Shown here piece after piece: positions 24,749 through 37,893 of a stretch of 64,000 nucleotides of DNA (position 1 is the first letter of the stretch; every line of letters begins with the position of its first letter). This DNA is from Iris pallida (Eukaryota; Streptophyta; Magnoliopsida; Asparagales; Iridaceae). Below the pieces are notes generated by a model. It ran no database searches. It was not told the origin of the DNA and saw only the letters and a list, made by a program, of their open reading frames with translations. Where the stretch lies: NCBI GenBank assembly GCA_029216955.1, contig JANAVB010015600.1, positions 30,556,374 to 30,620,373 of the forward strand. Reading direction: 5' to 3'. The position numbers were made by a program, and so were the translations under genes.

Positions 24749-24870
24749 AGATTATAGCAAAAACTTCTTATCAAAAGAAAATATATAATCTATGAACCTG
24801 ATTGGATCTTCCTGATCTTTGATTTTCTCGGTGATGTCCTGAAACTCTTCTAACAGTCGTGCTGATAACG
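24749..24870 (-). other. Copia-2 leader start and primer-binding region
   Basis: A short remnant of the Copia-2 leader between element A and the 5' LTR. Next to the LTR the minus strand reads CGTTATCAGCACGACTG, the position of the PBS. The primer tRNA is not assigned. Confidence 0.7.
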
Positions 24871-24949
24871 TTTTATAAACTAGAGAGAGAACAACCAGAG
24901 AAAATAGAAAAAAAAGTTGTGTGTCATTTCATTCATCCAATATGGCCAT
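24871..24949 (-). repeat. Copia-2 5' LTR, first fragment
   Basis: Matches the first ~80 bp of the LTR at 4667 (TATAAACTAGAGAGAG, GTTGTGTGTCATTTCATTCA) up to GGCCAT, where element B enters. The LTR resumes at 44421. Confidence 0.9.
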
Positions 24950-26395
24950 TGTAACACCCAGTTTTCCAAATGAGGGTAATTTTGAAATTTTGTAATTTTA
25001 ATCTTTAATAATGATATTTAACTCATGATATGATTTTTGGTAATTTTTAAAATTATTTTAAAACTATTTTAAATCATGACTTATGATTTTGGTGTTTTGA
25101 TAGTGTAACACTAGAGACAGCCTAACCTAGAGCCTAGCCATGTGATTAGGGTGTTTCATTTATCATTTCCAGTTCGAGGGTACTTTTGTCATTTTGAATT
25201 TAATTGAATATAATATATATTATTTGGAATTTAATGTATTATTAAGAATGGTGTGATTTTAATATTATTTAATTGATTGCCATGTTTTGTGATTAGCCTA
25301 ACTTGGTTTGGACCTAACCTAGATTAGTCACAGCTAGTCTTAGCTAACCATGGTTAGTGATAGTGAGTATTAATTATATTTATTAGAATTTTCAGTGATT
25401 TTTAGTATGATTGACTTTGGTGTTTTAGTTGACTTTGACTTGTGTTGACTAGGAGACTAACCTAGAGACTAACCTAGGCCATGACCACTTGGTTAGGTTA
25501 AGTAACCTTAGCTTGACCTAAGTTAGTGAGGATTAACTCATTAGAACTTGTTTGGAGAGATTAGGAATTGATTAGGCTAGAATGGCTTGTGACTTCATAA
25601 GCCATGACTAATGACTTGAGCCTTAAAGCCCATAGGCCCACACCATGAACCTAACCCTAACCCAAATCAGCCCATGGCTGGTCACATTGATCCCTTTCCC
25701 CTATTTAATCCCCTCCTAGAAATTTGGGCTAGCCTCCATTGGGATTATTGCAAGTTTGGAAAGAGGTGAGTCCCCATCTTCCTTAAATCATATAAATTTT
25801 TATTTAGCTCCTTTTCCACCCAAATCAATTGTAATAGGACCTAATTTTATTGTACTTGCTGTTGTTATTGAGAGATTTCAGGGAATACACAATTTGGGGA
25901 AGTTTTGGTGGATTGAGGAACCACTTCCATTTGGGGCTTTTGAGCCATTGCTCATCAATAGGTATATTTCAATCCCCTCCATGAAATTCTGATTTATTGC
26001 ATATCTAGGGAGCCCTAGGCCTAACCTAACTGTAGGAATAGGAAACCCTAGATTTCGTGTCCAATTCGTGTCCTATTTGGACACGTATCAGTGTCATATT
26101 GCTTGTGTTTGATGAAATGCCCCAATGGGCATTTCGTTTGATTTTGTGAAATGTATGTGAATAGAAAATTAGGTTTTACTCTCACTTACATGTTTCTTAT
26201 GTTCTGAGTCGTGTTTGGTGTCGTGTCGTGTCCCCACAGACACGTGGACACGCGGTCGTACACACGCGCGCGCGGGCAGGTTGCATGCCCTGCTGCTCGG
26301 GTGCATTTGCTCAGTGCACACGGCATTTTGGCCTACGAAATTCGACACACGTGTCGTGTCCATGACTGACACGGGGTCCCCCAAGTGGCACAACC

Positions 26396-27322
26396 TGTAG
26401 CTTCCCTTCCCAGAGAATTTTTTTTAATTTTTATTATTATTTATTTGATTTAAATAGTGATTCCTAGAATTTTAGAATTAATTATTTATTTAATTATTAC
26501 GGTAGATGATCTTCGCCATGGTTGAGATTTGGAGTACAAGGTGACTAGGAATCATGGTACGGATAGTGCAGTGGCGTGCTTTGACTAGTGTTTAGCCAGG
26601 GTAGGGGAAGGTCGAGCCATAGGAGTGTCCTAACTAGGAAAACCAGGCCAAGTTGTAACATGACCATTATAAATAGTTTAATTAATTATTATTAGTAATT
26701 ATTGTCTTGTAGAAGACCGATTGTACCAAACCAGTCTGGACTGGACCCGAACTGAGCCGAGCCCGTGTAGTCATGCGACCCGTCCAAAAACGTCCAGGTT
26801 GGTATATTGTTGGTGTGATTTTGTCGTATTTCAGTTTAATGATTCAATGCAAGTTTTATATATATATTTTATTAATAAATATTATAGATATCAATATTAA
26901 TGATATTCAAATATAATTGTATATAATATGCCCTTGAACGCTTTTTGGATTATTAGACTGTACATATAATTGTATGTACACCATTATTGGTTTATAAAAT
27001 TTTGTTATTATTATTATTATTTTTGGGATTGTTATTTAATAATATTATTTTTATATTATTTTATTGTCAAATAAATATTATATATTATATATGTAATTGT
27101 TGGGATATATAAATATTATATATGTAATGGTACGTATATATATAAATATATGTATATGTGTGCATATATACATGTTATATAAATATATATGTGCGTATAT
27201 ATAAATATACGTATAGTATGTATGGGTATATGTGTGTATATATATATGTATGTATATATGTATAAAAATATAGGTGTATATGTGTTTGCAAATATAAATA
27301 TATAATGCGTGTGTATATACGT

Positions 27323-27403
<81 letters not shown>

Positions 27404-29889
27404 GTATGTACATATATATATGTGTATTGCTATTAAATGGTAACTAACTAAACATGGCCCAACCCACAAACTTCTAGCCCATAGGCCAGCCCAGCCCACT
27501 GTGACCGAGCCAACCACAGCTGGCCCAAGCCCTCTCGGGCTATAGCAAATTCCCCCACCCATTTAATTCCCATACAGAGCAGGCCATGCTAACCCAACCC
27601 TCAGCAATAGCCAGGCCCGGCCCGACCTTAACCCCATCAGCCGAGCAAATTAGGAACCCGACCCCCCTGGTTTCCTTTTATACGCGCGGACAGCGCGAGA
27701 GAGAGGAGTTGGTACCAAACCCTAAAACAACGCTCCGCCACCCCACCTCCAATTGAGGGACGACCCCGTGGACCTATCGCCGCGCCACCATGGCGCCGTG
27801 CGCGCGCGGCAGCGCGCCACCGCCGTGCGCTGGAGACGGCCAGGCGCGGTTTACATCCATAATCGCAATAGTGACAGCGGTCCCGCGAGGCCACTTCGTG
27901 CAGGGATTTCCCGACGACCGTTCGACGATTTGTCGAACCAATTTCGCAGGTTCGTACCTAACCTATACCCCTTTATTTCGATACGATAGTTACGGTTAAA
28001 TCAAAGCAGAATCGAGTTGAAACTCGACGCCAAGATTGGCCAAAATCCTGTTTAAAACAGGACATTAAAGTAGTTGATGTACCTATGTTCACGAATGAAT
28101 CCTCGTTAACCCAATACCTTTTTTGAAAATCCATCTAAACAGACCTGTAGACAACCTATACGAGATCAAACTCCTTTTTGTAGAATTATTTTTGATGTAT
28201 TATACTGGAAATTATTCATAGATAAAAATCAAGAAAAACCTGTTTTAAAAACATTGAAAACCATCCACACGACGTGCGTCCCGCCATTCCGGGCGACGTA
28301 GTCGCGAACTGAAAGCATCGAAAGCTGCGTATCGGCTTCGTGGCCGTGTGGGCTTTGGCGGAATTCAAATTGGTCGCGTGTGCGCGACGAATTTGATGCG
28401 TATCCGTCGAAATTCACCGTATTGTGCACTTTGCAAATTTTCCAATTACTTCGTGCACGCTCGTCAGATCGAGACGAAACTTGCGCCAACAGGATCATAT
28501 CATTTTTTTGGTTCTGCATGCCAAGTTTGGTCTAATTCTGAGACAGTTGAATCGTACATCATTTTGCGGGCCCCACGGTCCCACTCAACGGGCGATTTTG
28601 TGCACGGTCCGCCGGAATCCAACTCTGGACATATGGTTGGGTTCGTATCGGAAAATCGGATCCGTAGACATGTAGTTTGACGACTTTAGAGACCATTGAC
28701 TCTGGCACACTTTTCGGTGCAAAGCGGGTCCAACGGCGGATATCGTTTTTGCCCGAAATTACTGTTTTGCCCCTGTGTCCAGAATTGGACTTAAGGACAG
28801 ACAATCCTAGCTAATTTGACTATTCTGAGAATGTTGGTAATGTTTGTTTCAGCTTTCGGAGATAGTTGTGATGACTTGGACTGTATAGCTTACCAGTTGA
28901 CGGTATTTTATTGGTTCTTCGTGCTACCACCAGGCAAGTATACCTTGCCTCCCTCTACAGTTTATTTACATGTATATTTCTATTAGTATATAGTTTTACT
29001 AGTTGGTTATTACTTGTGATTTATATATCGTACATGCTAGTATAGCTATAGTCATTATACATGGTTAGCCTTGTTAGTTCATATTGGATTGGTTCTCTCG
29101 TGTATCGTGATTGGGTCTTGTCGTGTCTTCACCCGTGTCTTGACTGAGTCGTGTCTGTAAGTATGAGTGAGTGAACTGCTATTCCTTTGTCTTTTCTACA
29201 ACCTGCGAGTCCACACACGGGGCGAGGGTTGCCTTTGCACCTGCGAGTCCACAATCTGGGCGAGGGTGACTTGTCTTGAAACTGACCTGCGAGTCCACAA
29301 TCGGGGCGAGGGTTGGTTATCCATTGATCTACCAGCAGTTCATTTATGCATACTTGATCCCGTATCCGTGTTCATAGTTACCTGTCAGTAGCCACTTGTC
29401 AGTCTCATGTCTAGTTCCTGTTTATACCCTGGTTATATTATTGCGTGATTAAACTGTTAGATAGGCATATTTTATGTATCTTGCTAGTCCTCTGAGGACC
29501 TGATGATCTCTTCAGGTTTAGCGACTACATGGAGTTAGTTAGCAGAGCAGGATGGTAGAGGATTACGATGTATGATACAGGTATTGCTGGTGTTATTTCT
29601 TTATTATCCTCTCGTGCTTTATATTCCATATCATGATATACTCTGCTTAGTTTATAGACTCATATCATTCTTAGAGTCTAATCGAACAATATGCTAATGG
29701 GCTGCAGACCATGACCCATACTTATTCATTCTTGCTTATATAATTTTTGTGGATTGAGATATAGTTTAGATTAGACATGATACCATGATCTTGACAGCTT
29801 ATACGTACTCGAGTCGGACTGGAGTCCGCTCGATACGTAGCTGGCTTGCTCACGAGCTCGCGTCCGAAAAGCGGGTACGGGTCGTGATA
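26396..29889 (+). repeat. Element C 5' LTR
   Basis: Contains an (AT)n tract at 27326-27400 that is nearly absent from the 3' LTR. Three copies of ACCTGCGAGTCCACA plus GGGGCGAGGGT begin at 29201, 29239 and 29285. TATA-like CTTTTATACGC lies at 27674-27684. Confidence 0.9.
27326..27400. repeat. (AT)n microsatellite in element C 5' LTR
   Basis: About 75 bp of AT repeats. The homologous spot in the 3' LTR (about 31411-31423) has only a few units. Confidence 0.95.
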
Positions 29890-30475
29890 AGTTTTTGTGG
29901 TGGCCCATGCAGGTCAGAGCATATCGTATCGGTTACGTAACTGTACCGGTACTTGCCTGCGACTTGACTAAACCTTAGAAATCTCAATCCACTCTACTTG
30001 AAAATTCTCCTAGAAATCCTCTACGCCTTTGAAAATTCCATATTTACTCTCGATAATACTTCCTTGCTTTTCGTACCGTTGAATCTCGTCCCTTCCTATT
30101 TCGGGATGACGAATAATCGTGATGTCTAGGATTCATTAGAAATTCTTAAATTATAGTATAATATGCTTGACTATTGAATGTGTGGGTGTTTATAGATATG
30201 TGGGATTATAGATACCATATATCCTAGATATTTTTGGTAGAATTATTAGTCACTAGTTAGAAGATTATATGATTTTAGTGACCTGTGTTCCAAGGGAGTA
30301 GTGTGACCAAAGGTGGGTAGAAGTCCTCGAGATTTCGTAAAATACCAAATGACTAGAGAAGGACATAGAAATATTTTTGAAAAATTAAATTTGAGGAGAT
30401 CAAGGACTTTGAATTTTAAGGAATAATTATGAATTTGAATTTCGAGGACGAAATTATTTTTAAAGTGGGTAGATT
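29890..30475 (+). other. Element C internal region, non-coding
   Basis: 586 bp without a coding frame. It begins with the shared block at 29897-29915 and ends TTTCGAGGACGAAATTATTT, then TTAAAGTGGGTAGATT at the 3' LTR. Only the signals expected for priming first- and second-strand synthesis remain. Confidence 0.85.
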
Positions 30476-33400
30476 TGTAGCTTCCCTTCCCGGAGAATTT
30501 TTTTAATTATTTTTATTATTTATTTGATTTAAATAGTGATTCCTAGAATTTTAGAATTAATTATTTATTTAATTATTACGGTAGATGATCTTCGCCATGG
30601 TTGAGATTTGGAGTACAAGGTGACTAGGAATCATGGCACGGATAGTGCAGTGGCGTGCTTTGACTAGTGTTTAGCCAGGGTAGGGGAAGGCCGAGCCATA
30701 GGAGTGTCCTAACTAGGAAAACCAGGCCAAGTTGTAACATGACCATTATAAATAGTTTAATTAATTATTATTAGTAATTATTGACTTGTAGAAGACCGAT
30801 TGTACCAAACCAGTCTGGACTGGACCCGAACTGAGCCGAGCCCGTGTAGTCATGCGACCCGTCCAAAAACGTCCAGGTTGGTATATTGTTGGTGTGATTT
30901 TGTCGTATTTCAGTTTAATGATTCAATGCAAGTTTTATATATATTTTATTAATAAATATTATAGATATCAATATTAATGATATTCAAATATAATTGTATA
31001 TAATGTGCCCTTGTACGCTTTTTGGATTATTAGACTGTACATATAATTGTATGTACACCATTATTGGTTTATAAAATTTTGTTATTATTATTATTATTAT
31101 TATTTTTGGGATTTTTATTTAATAATATTGTTTTTATATTATTTTATTGTCAAATAAATATTATATATTATATATGTAATTGTAGGGATATATAAATATT
31201 ATATATGTAATGGTACGTATATATAAATATATGTATATGTGTGCATATATACATGTTATATAAATATATATATGCGTATATATAAATATACGTATAGTAT
31301 GTATGGGTATATGTGTGTATATATATCTATATGTATGTATATATGTATAAAAATATAGGTGTATATGTGTTTGCAAATATAAATATATAATGCGTGTGTA
31401 TATACGTATACATATATATATATTATGTATGTACATATATATATATGTGTATTGCTATTAAATGGTAACTAACTAAACAGGGCCCAACCCACAAACTTCC
31501 AGCCCATAGGCCAGTCCAGCCCACTGTGACCGAGCCAACCACAGCTGGCCCAAGCCCTCTCGGGCTATAGCAAATTCCCCCACCCCTTTAATTCCCATAC
31601 AGAGCAGGCCATGCTAACCCAACCCTCAGCAATAGCCAGGCTCGGCCCGACCTTAACCCCATCAGCTGAGCAAATTAGGAACCCGACCCCCCTGGTTTCC
31701 TTTTATACGCGCGGACAGCGCGAGAGAGAGGAGTTGGTACCAAACCCTAAAACAATGCTCCGCCACCCCACCTCCAGTTGAGGGACGACCCCGTGGACCT
31801 CTCGCCACGCCACCATGGCGCCACGCGCGCGCGACAGCGCGCCACCGCCGTGCGCTGGAGACGGCCAGGCGCGGTTTACATCCATAATCTCAACAGTGAC
31901 AGCGGTCCCGCGAGGCCAGTTCGCGCAGGGATTTCCCGACGACCGTTCGACGATTTGTCGAACCAATTTTGCAGGTTCGTACCTAACCTATACCCCTTTA
32001 TTTCGATACGATAGTTACGGTTAAATTAAAACAGAATCGAGTTGAAACTCGACGCCAAGATTGGCCAAAATCCTGTTTAAAACAGGACATTAAAGTAGTT
32101 GATGTACCCATGTTCACGAATGAATCCTCGTTAACCCAATACCTTTTTTGAAAATCCATCTAAACAGACCTGTAGACAACCTATACGAGATCAAACTCCT
32201 TTTTGTAGAATTATTTTTGATGTATTATACTGGAAATTATTCATGGATAAAAATCAAGAAAAACCTGTTTTAAAAACATTGAAAACCATCCACATGACGT
32301 GTGTCCCGCCATTCCGGGCGACGTGGTTGCGAACCGAAAGCATCAAGCAGCGTATCGGCTTCGTGGTTGTGTGGGCTTTGGCGGAATTCAAATTGGTCGC
32401 GTGTGCGCGACGAATTTGATGCGTATCCGTCAAAATTCACCGTATCGTGCACTTTGCAAATTTTCCAATTACTTCGTGTACGCTCGTCAGATCGAGACAA
32501 AACATGCGCCAACAGGACCGTATCATTTTTCTGGTCATGCATGCCAAGTTTGGTCCAATTCTGAGACAGTTGAATCGTACGTCGTTTTGCGGGCCCCACG
32601 GTCCCACTCAACGGACGATTTTGTGCACGGCCCGTCGGAATCCAACTCTGGATATATGGTTGGGTTCGTATCGGAAAACCGGATCCGTGGACATGTAGTT
32701 TGACGACCTTAGAGACCATTGACTCTGGCACGCTTTTCGGTGCAAAGCGGGTCCAACGGTGGATATCGTTTTTGCCCGAAATTATCGTTTTGCCTCTGTG
32801 TCCAGAATTGGACTTAAGGACAGGCAATCCTAGCTAATTTGACTATTCTGAGAATGTTGGTAATGTTTGTTTCAGCTTTCGGAGACAGTTGTGATGACTT
32901 GGACTGTATAGCTTACCAGTTGACGGTATTTTATTGGTTATTCGTGCTACCACCAGGCAAGTATACCTTGCCTCCCTCTACAGTTTATTTACATGCATAT
33001 TTCTATTAGTATATAGTTTTACTAGTTGGTTATTACTTGTGATTTATATATCGTACATGCTAGTATAGCTATAGTCCTTATACATGGTTAGCCTTGTTAG
33101 TTCATATTGGATTGGTTCTCTCGTGTATCGTGATTGGGGCATGTCGTGTCTTCACCCGTGTCTTGACTGAGTCGTGTCTGTAAGTATGAGTGAGTGAACT
33201 ACTATTCCTTTGTCTTTCCCACAACCTGCGAGTCCACACACGGGGCGAGGGTTGCCTTTGCACCTGCGAGTCCACAATCGGGGCGAGGGTGACTTGTCTT
33301 GAAACTGACCTGCGAGTCCACAATCGGGGCGAGGGTTGGTTATCCATTGATTTACCAGCAGTTCATTTATGCATACTTGATCCCGTATTCGTGTTCATAG

Positions 33401-33908
33401 TTACCTGTCAGTAGCCACTTGTCAGTCTCATGTCTAGTTCCTGTTTATACCCTGGTTATATTATTGCGTGATTAAACTGTTAGATAGGTATATTTTATGT
33501 ATCTTGCTAGTCCTCTGAGGACCTGATGATCTCTTCAGGTTTAGCGACTACATGAAGTTAGTTAGCAGAGCAGGATGGTAGAGGATTGCGATGTATGATA
33601 CATGTATTGCTGGTGTTATTTCTTTATTATTCTCTCGTGCTTTATATTCCATATCATGATATACTCTGTTTAGTTTATAGACTCATATCATTCTTAGAGT
33701 CTAATCGAACAACATGCTAATGGGCTGCAGACCATGACCCATACTTGTTCATTCTTGCTTATATAATTTTTGAGGATTGAGATATAGTTTAGATTAGACA
33801 TGATACCATGATCTTGACATCTTATACGTACTCGAGTCGGGCTGGAGTCCGCTCGATACGTAGCTGGCTTGCTCACGAGCTCGCGTCCGAAAAACGGGTG
33901 CGGGTCGT
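30476..33908 (+). repeat. Element C 3' LTR
   Basis: Highly similar to the 5' LTR across its length. The CGAGTCC repeats are at about 33224, 33262 and 33308. The terminal GA(T/C)A is missing at the junction with element B sequence (33909). Confidence 0.9.
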
Positions 33909-35170
33909 ACCCCTCGTGTCGTATCGGACACGTATTTGCGTGTGCACGTGTTATGCACTGTGCGTGCACTGTGTGTACCAGTGTTCTGAGTTTGGGTTCC
34001 CTGTTTCATTCAGTTTTAATTAGTTTTAATTCATGTTTTAGTTGATAATTAGATCTAAATATGATGTATTATCTATGGTTAATTAGGTTTACATGTTGGT
34101 TTAAGTTTTGATGTGAATATTGGATTCGAATGGGTTAAAGTTCACATAGCTGATACCATTCCTGATATATGTATTGTTCAACATTTTACTAACCAATTAA
34201 TTCCTGTTAAATGATGTTTCTCACTATTAAATATCCCCCACATGTTTATAGTTCATGTTTAGTTCAATATTGCATTCGAAATTGGCTTTTGGGTGTGTTA
34301 ATAGAAATTGGCATGTGGAGTTGTTTCGAATTGAAGTTAAACTGGAAAAAACTGAATTCATGATAAATCTGAGATTCTTCTTTGCTTTTAACTGAGTTCT
34401 GTGTTATATAACTGAGATTCTCATTTCCATTTTAATCTGAGAATACTAGATAGTTCTGAAATGGTTCATATACCTGAGTATTCATTCCTAATAGAAATGT
34501 AGTGAACTGAATGGTTCATTGGGACTGAGAATTTGGTTCCTCATTAAAAACCTGAGATTTTGAATTGATTTCCCATCCTCTTATTAACTGTGTTGATATC
34601 CTGACTTTGATTCACTGAATAGAACTATTTTTCTGTACTGAGTTATGTTTCCCTAATGCCTGAGTACTGATATGTGTTCCCTGTTTTTCTAGGTTCACTG
34701 TTAAACTGTAAATTATTTCCTTAATACTAATTTTAGATTGTACATTGTATATAGTTCACTGTAACTGAGTGTGGGTGACTGTTTAACTGAAAATGGATAT
34801 GAGTATGTGAATTCTTTGATCTGTCAAAACTGGAATTTAGTCATCGTTATGTTTCACTGTTTAGCAATAGGTTTTTCCTGTTTTCCTGAGATTTCCTCAT
34901 TCCAATTAAACTGAAATATTGGTCTTCTTCCTTCTTATTAAAACTGAATTCCCTTTCCTGTTCATATTGATATGTGTGTACGCACAGGCTTCATTAACCT
35001 GTTTTGGACTGTTTTCCCTGTTTAACTGATTTCAGGATTCACTGTTTTCACACTCTCATATATCACTGAACACAGGATTACCTATACACTATCATGTATC
35101 TATCTTGACACCTCACCTCACACACACCCTCTACTCCATGCTTCACTGTCACACTGTTTTCATGTTTCCC

Positions 35171-35171
<1 letters not shown>

Positions 35172-35232
<61 letters not shown>
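35172..35232. repeat. (CA)n microsatellite in element B 5' LTR
   Basis: About 30 CA units, with a matching tract at 42656-42715 in the 3' LTR. Confidence 0.95.
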
Positions 35233-35235
<3 letters not shown>

Positions 35236-36883
35236 CATGTACACAGGTTCAACCATCACACTCTCTTGTCACATGCTACCACATATTTCCCCTTTTTCCT
35301 TCTCTACATGTATATATACATGTATAGATTTTGAGATGAATAGATATGTATATATCTTACATATATATTATATAATGTGTTGTACTTTTATATATATATT
35401 AGATACATATATGTGTGGGTGATATGTGTATAGTAACCTATAGGCTAATGTGTAATTCTATGTTATATTATAAAATAGATCAATGTGTGCATTCCTATAT
35501 TAGATTATATAGTTATATCTATGTGTGTATTAAATATAGATATATTATCATGTGTGTAATGTTATGGTTTGGTTGTTAGGGCATGATATTGCCTAGTAAG
35601 CCTAGATTAGTCTTATTAGAACCTAGAATGGCTTGTTAGACTTAGAATAGACTAGTTTGACTTAGGTTTGACTTGATTGACCTAGTTTGACTTCTAGGGT
35701 TGACCATAGTTGACCAAGAGTTGACTTTGGTCTAGATTGACCTAGATTCATGTAGAACGCATTGTAGTGCATCTTATTACCATTCTGGACTTGTTGTGAC
35801 TTGTGCTGTTCTAATAGGAGCCAGACACCACTCCTCGGATAGTATATATTCTCCAGATTCTCAGGATACAGGCGAGTACATTCTCTGATCATTTCATATC
35901 TGTTTAGGATTATATTCCTGCTTTAGATTACTTTACATGATGCTGACACGTTGGAAACACGGATTAGTACTATGTGAATTTGGTTGTGCGATGTTATCCC
36001 CCTTAGCGGATACATCGGGTATTCGTGTTCGTGTACTTTATCGGGAACATCGTGTACTCTTTGTATTTGTTACATTCGTGTACGAAATGTGTGAATCGTA
36101 TATAATCATGTATTCACATGACCTTCGTGTACAATAACATAATGTAGCTGGATCCTTGTGTATTGATTGGGACGGGGGAGTAGAAGTGGTTATGTATTCA
36201 ATCCAGTAGATTACTCGTGTACAAACCTCTGTAGATTACTCGTGTACAACATCGTGCCGTCTATATAACCATCTTGTGCTCTGAATCACTAGCACTGTTA
36301 GTTTTCTATATATGGTAGCTATTTACTTACAGTCTCTTTCTTTTTATCATGTTATTTCTTCAGATCATGTATCTTACTCTCTAGCATGTTTATATTTCCT
36401 AACCGGTTATGATTTTGTTGAGATGTACTGTACTCGCTCCTGTCCTGACTGGACCTGTTAAAAATTTTACAGTGAATGATGAGGCTCTGGTGTCTACCCC
36501 TCTTGGTGCAGCATTAGACATCACTAGAGACATGGACCTACTAGCAGTGGATGACACTCCTTAGACTAGGATGTCTTTACTTTTCTGGATCACTGTATAT
36601 AGATTCTAAGATATTTGGGATATGTATTTATTTTAGACACTTAGAATTCTGGATCGTATTCTGTGCTTTCATTCTGGATATTTATCTATCTATTGTCATC
36701 CTGTTCTACCTTAGTTGTGATTGAGATATATTCTGTTATGTCACCCCCATTCGGGGAGTATAACTGTTTATTACCTTTAACTGTTAGATGTTGTGACTTA
36801 GGACAGCGTTCTACCGCCGACACTGCGACGTAGGCTGGGCGTTGTTACGTCTCGTGCCCTCACAGTGGGTGCGGGTCGTGACA

Positions 36884-37796
36884 CGTTTTTAGTGGTGGCC
36901 CATGCAGGTCGAGTTTATGTAGTGATATTCGAACTAGAGTATCATTACAGTCTGCAGTAGGATTAGGATATATTTTTGAAGGTACTCAATCACAGTTAGG
37001 ATTCCTTGAAAGATTCCTGGGACGACCTCTGAGAACCTTATTTAAACTTCAATTTGAAATCCTTTCCCTTGTTTTGTTCGCTCTCACTCCTTGATTATTG
37101 AATTTGATTTTGTTGGATCGTTGTTGATTTTGATTTTCCTATCGAGATGAATTTTAAGGCCTGAGTTACGATATTTTTCTGATAACATATGTTGACGGGA
37201 ATACAGGATGGTAAAACGTCTGCTTGATTATGGAACCTGTAGTTTATCGCAGCCATATTAGCTGGCGTGGCGGAAACATAGAGACCTGACTTCGGATGTA
37301 CGCATCTTGGTTATGAGATTTGGAATTTCTCGCAGCTATACTAGTCGGCATAGCAAGAATTCCAGACGACATAATTATAGAGGTACCTGCCCCAGATGTG
37401 GAATCTATCGTTTATCGCAGCCTTGCTTACTGGCGTGGCGAGGACTCTGAGTAACGTGATTTTGGACAGACGCATATGATTATCAGATTGTATCTTGAGA
37501 TGATTTTTAACATATCATCTCTATCGTACCATTCTGTTGTTATAAATTGTATTCCATCATCAAATAGCTTAGGAGTAGGAGTATAAGTAGGAGTAGCTTA
37601 GCTGTTATTATAAATCTAGTGTAACTTCTTGCTACATTTTTTTTTCTTTCTCTAATACAATGAATCGATGATTTTGCTAGACCTTAACTTAGATTTGATA
37701 TTGTAACTCTGGTTTCAAATGGTTCATTCTTTTAAACAGATAAGCAGAACAGATTTTATCATTATTTCCTTCTTGCCATTATTCTTGTATTACCTT

Positions 37797-37893
<97 letters not shown>

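Larger units (their letters stand above)
26396..33908 (+). mobile_element. Element C: large-LTR retroelement with a 586-bp non-coding core
   Basis: LTRs at 26396-29889 (3494 bp) and 30476-33908 (3433 bp) start TGTAGCTTCCCTTCCC. The 5' one ends CGGGTCGTGATA; the 3' one stops at CGGGTCGT, with the last bases apparently lost. The internal part (29890-30475) has the 19-base post-LTR block and a polypurine-type end but no coding frame. It is inserted in the 5' LTR of element B. Comparison with B's 3' LTR (near 41385-41400) shows the interrupted target; a clean TSD is not visible, only ACC on both sides. It resembles LARD-type elements in being non-coding, but with LTRs far longer than its interior. 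Confidence 0.9.
24950..36883 (+). repeat. Element B 5' LTR, interrupted by element C
   Basis: Left part 24950-26395 and right part 33909-36883, collinear with the 3' LTR. It contains a (CA)n tract at 35172-35232 and a cluster of TCGTGTAC octamers at 36028-36248. The 3' LTR differs mainly by substitutions and microsatellite length. Confidence 0.9.

Noticed and set aside
25756..25992. 78-codon frame conserved at 40754-40990
   Set aside because: It is within the LTR of element B, so both copies are identical by descent; no domain or family match seen.
27078..27562. Tyr/Ile-rich frames
   Set aside because: Translations of TA/TATG microsatellite sequence in the element C LTR.
32270..32827. 185-codon minus-strand frame in element C 3' LTR
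   Set aside because: The paired 5' LTR copy is broken into two short frames and nothing in it resembles a known protein.
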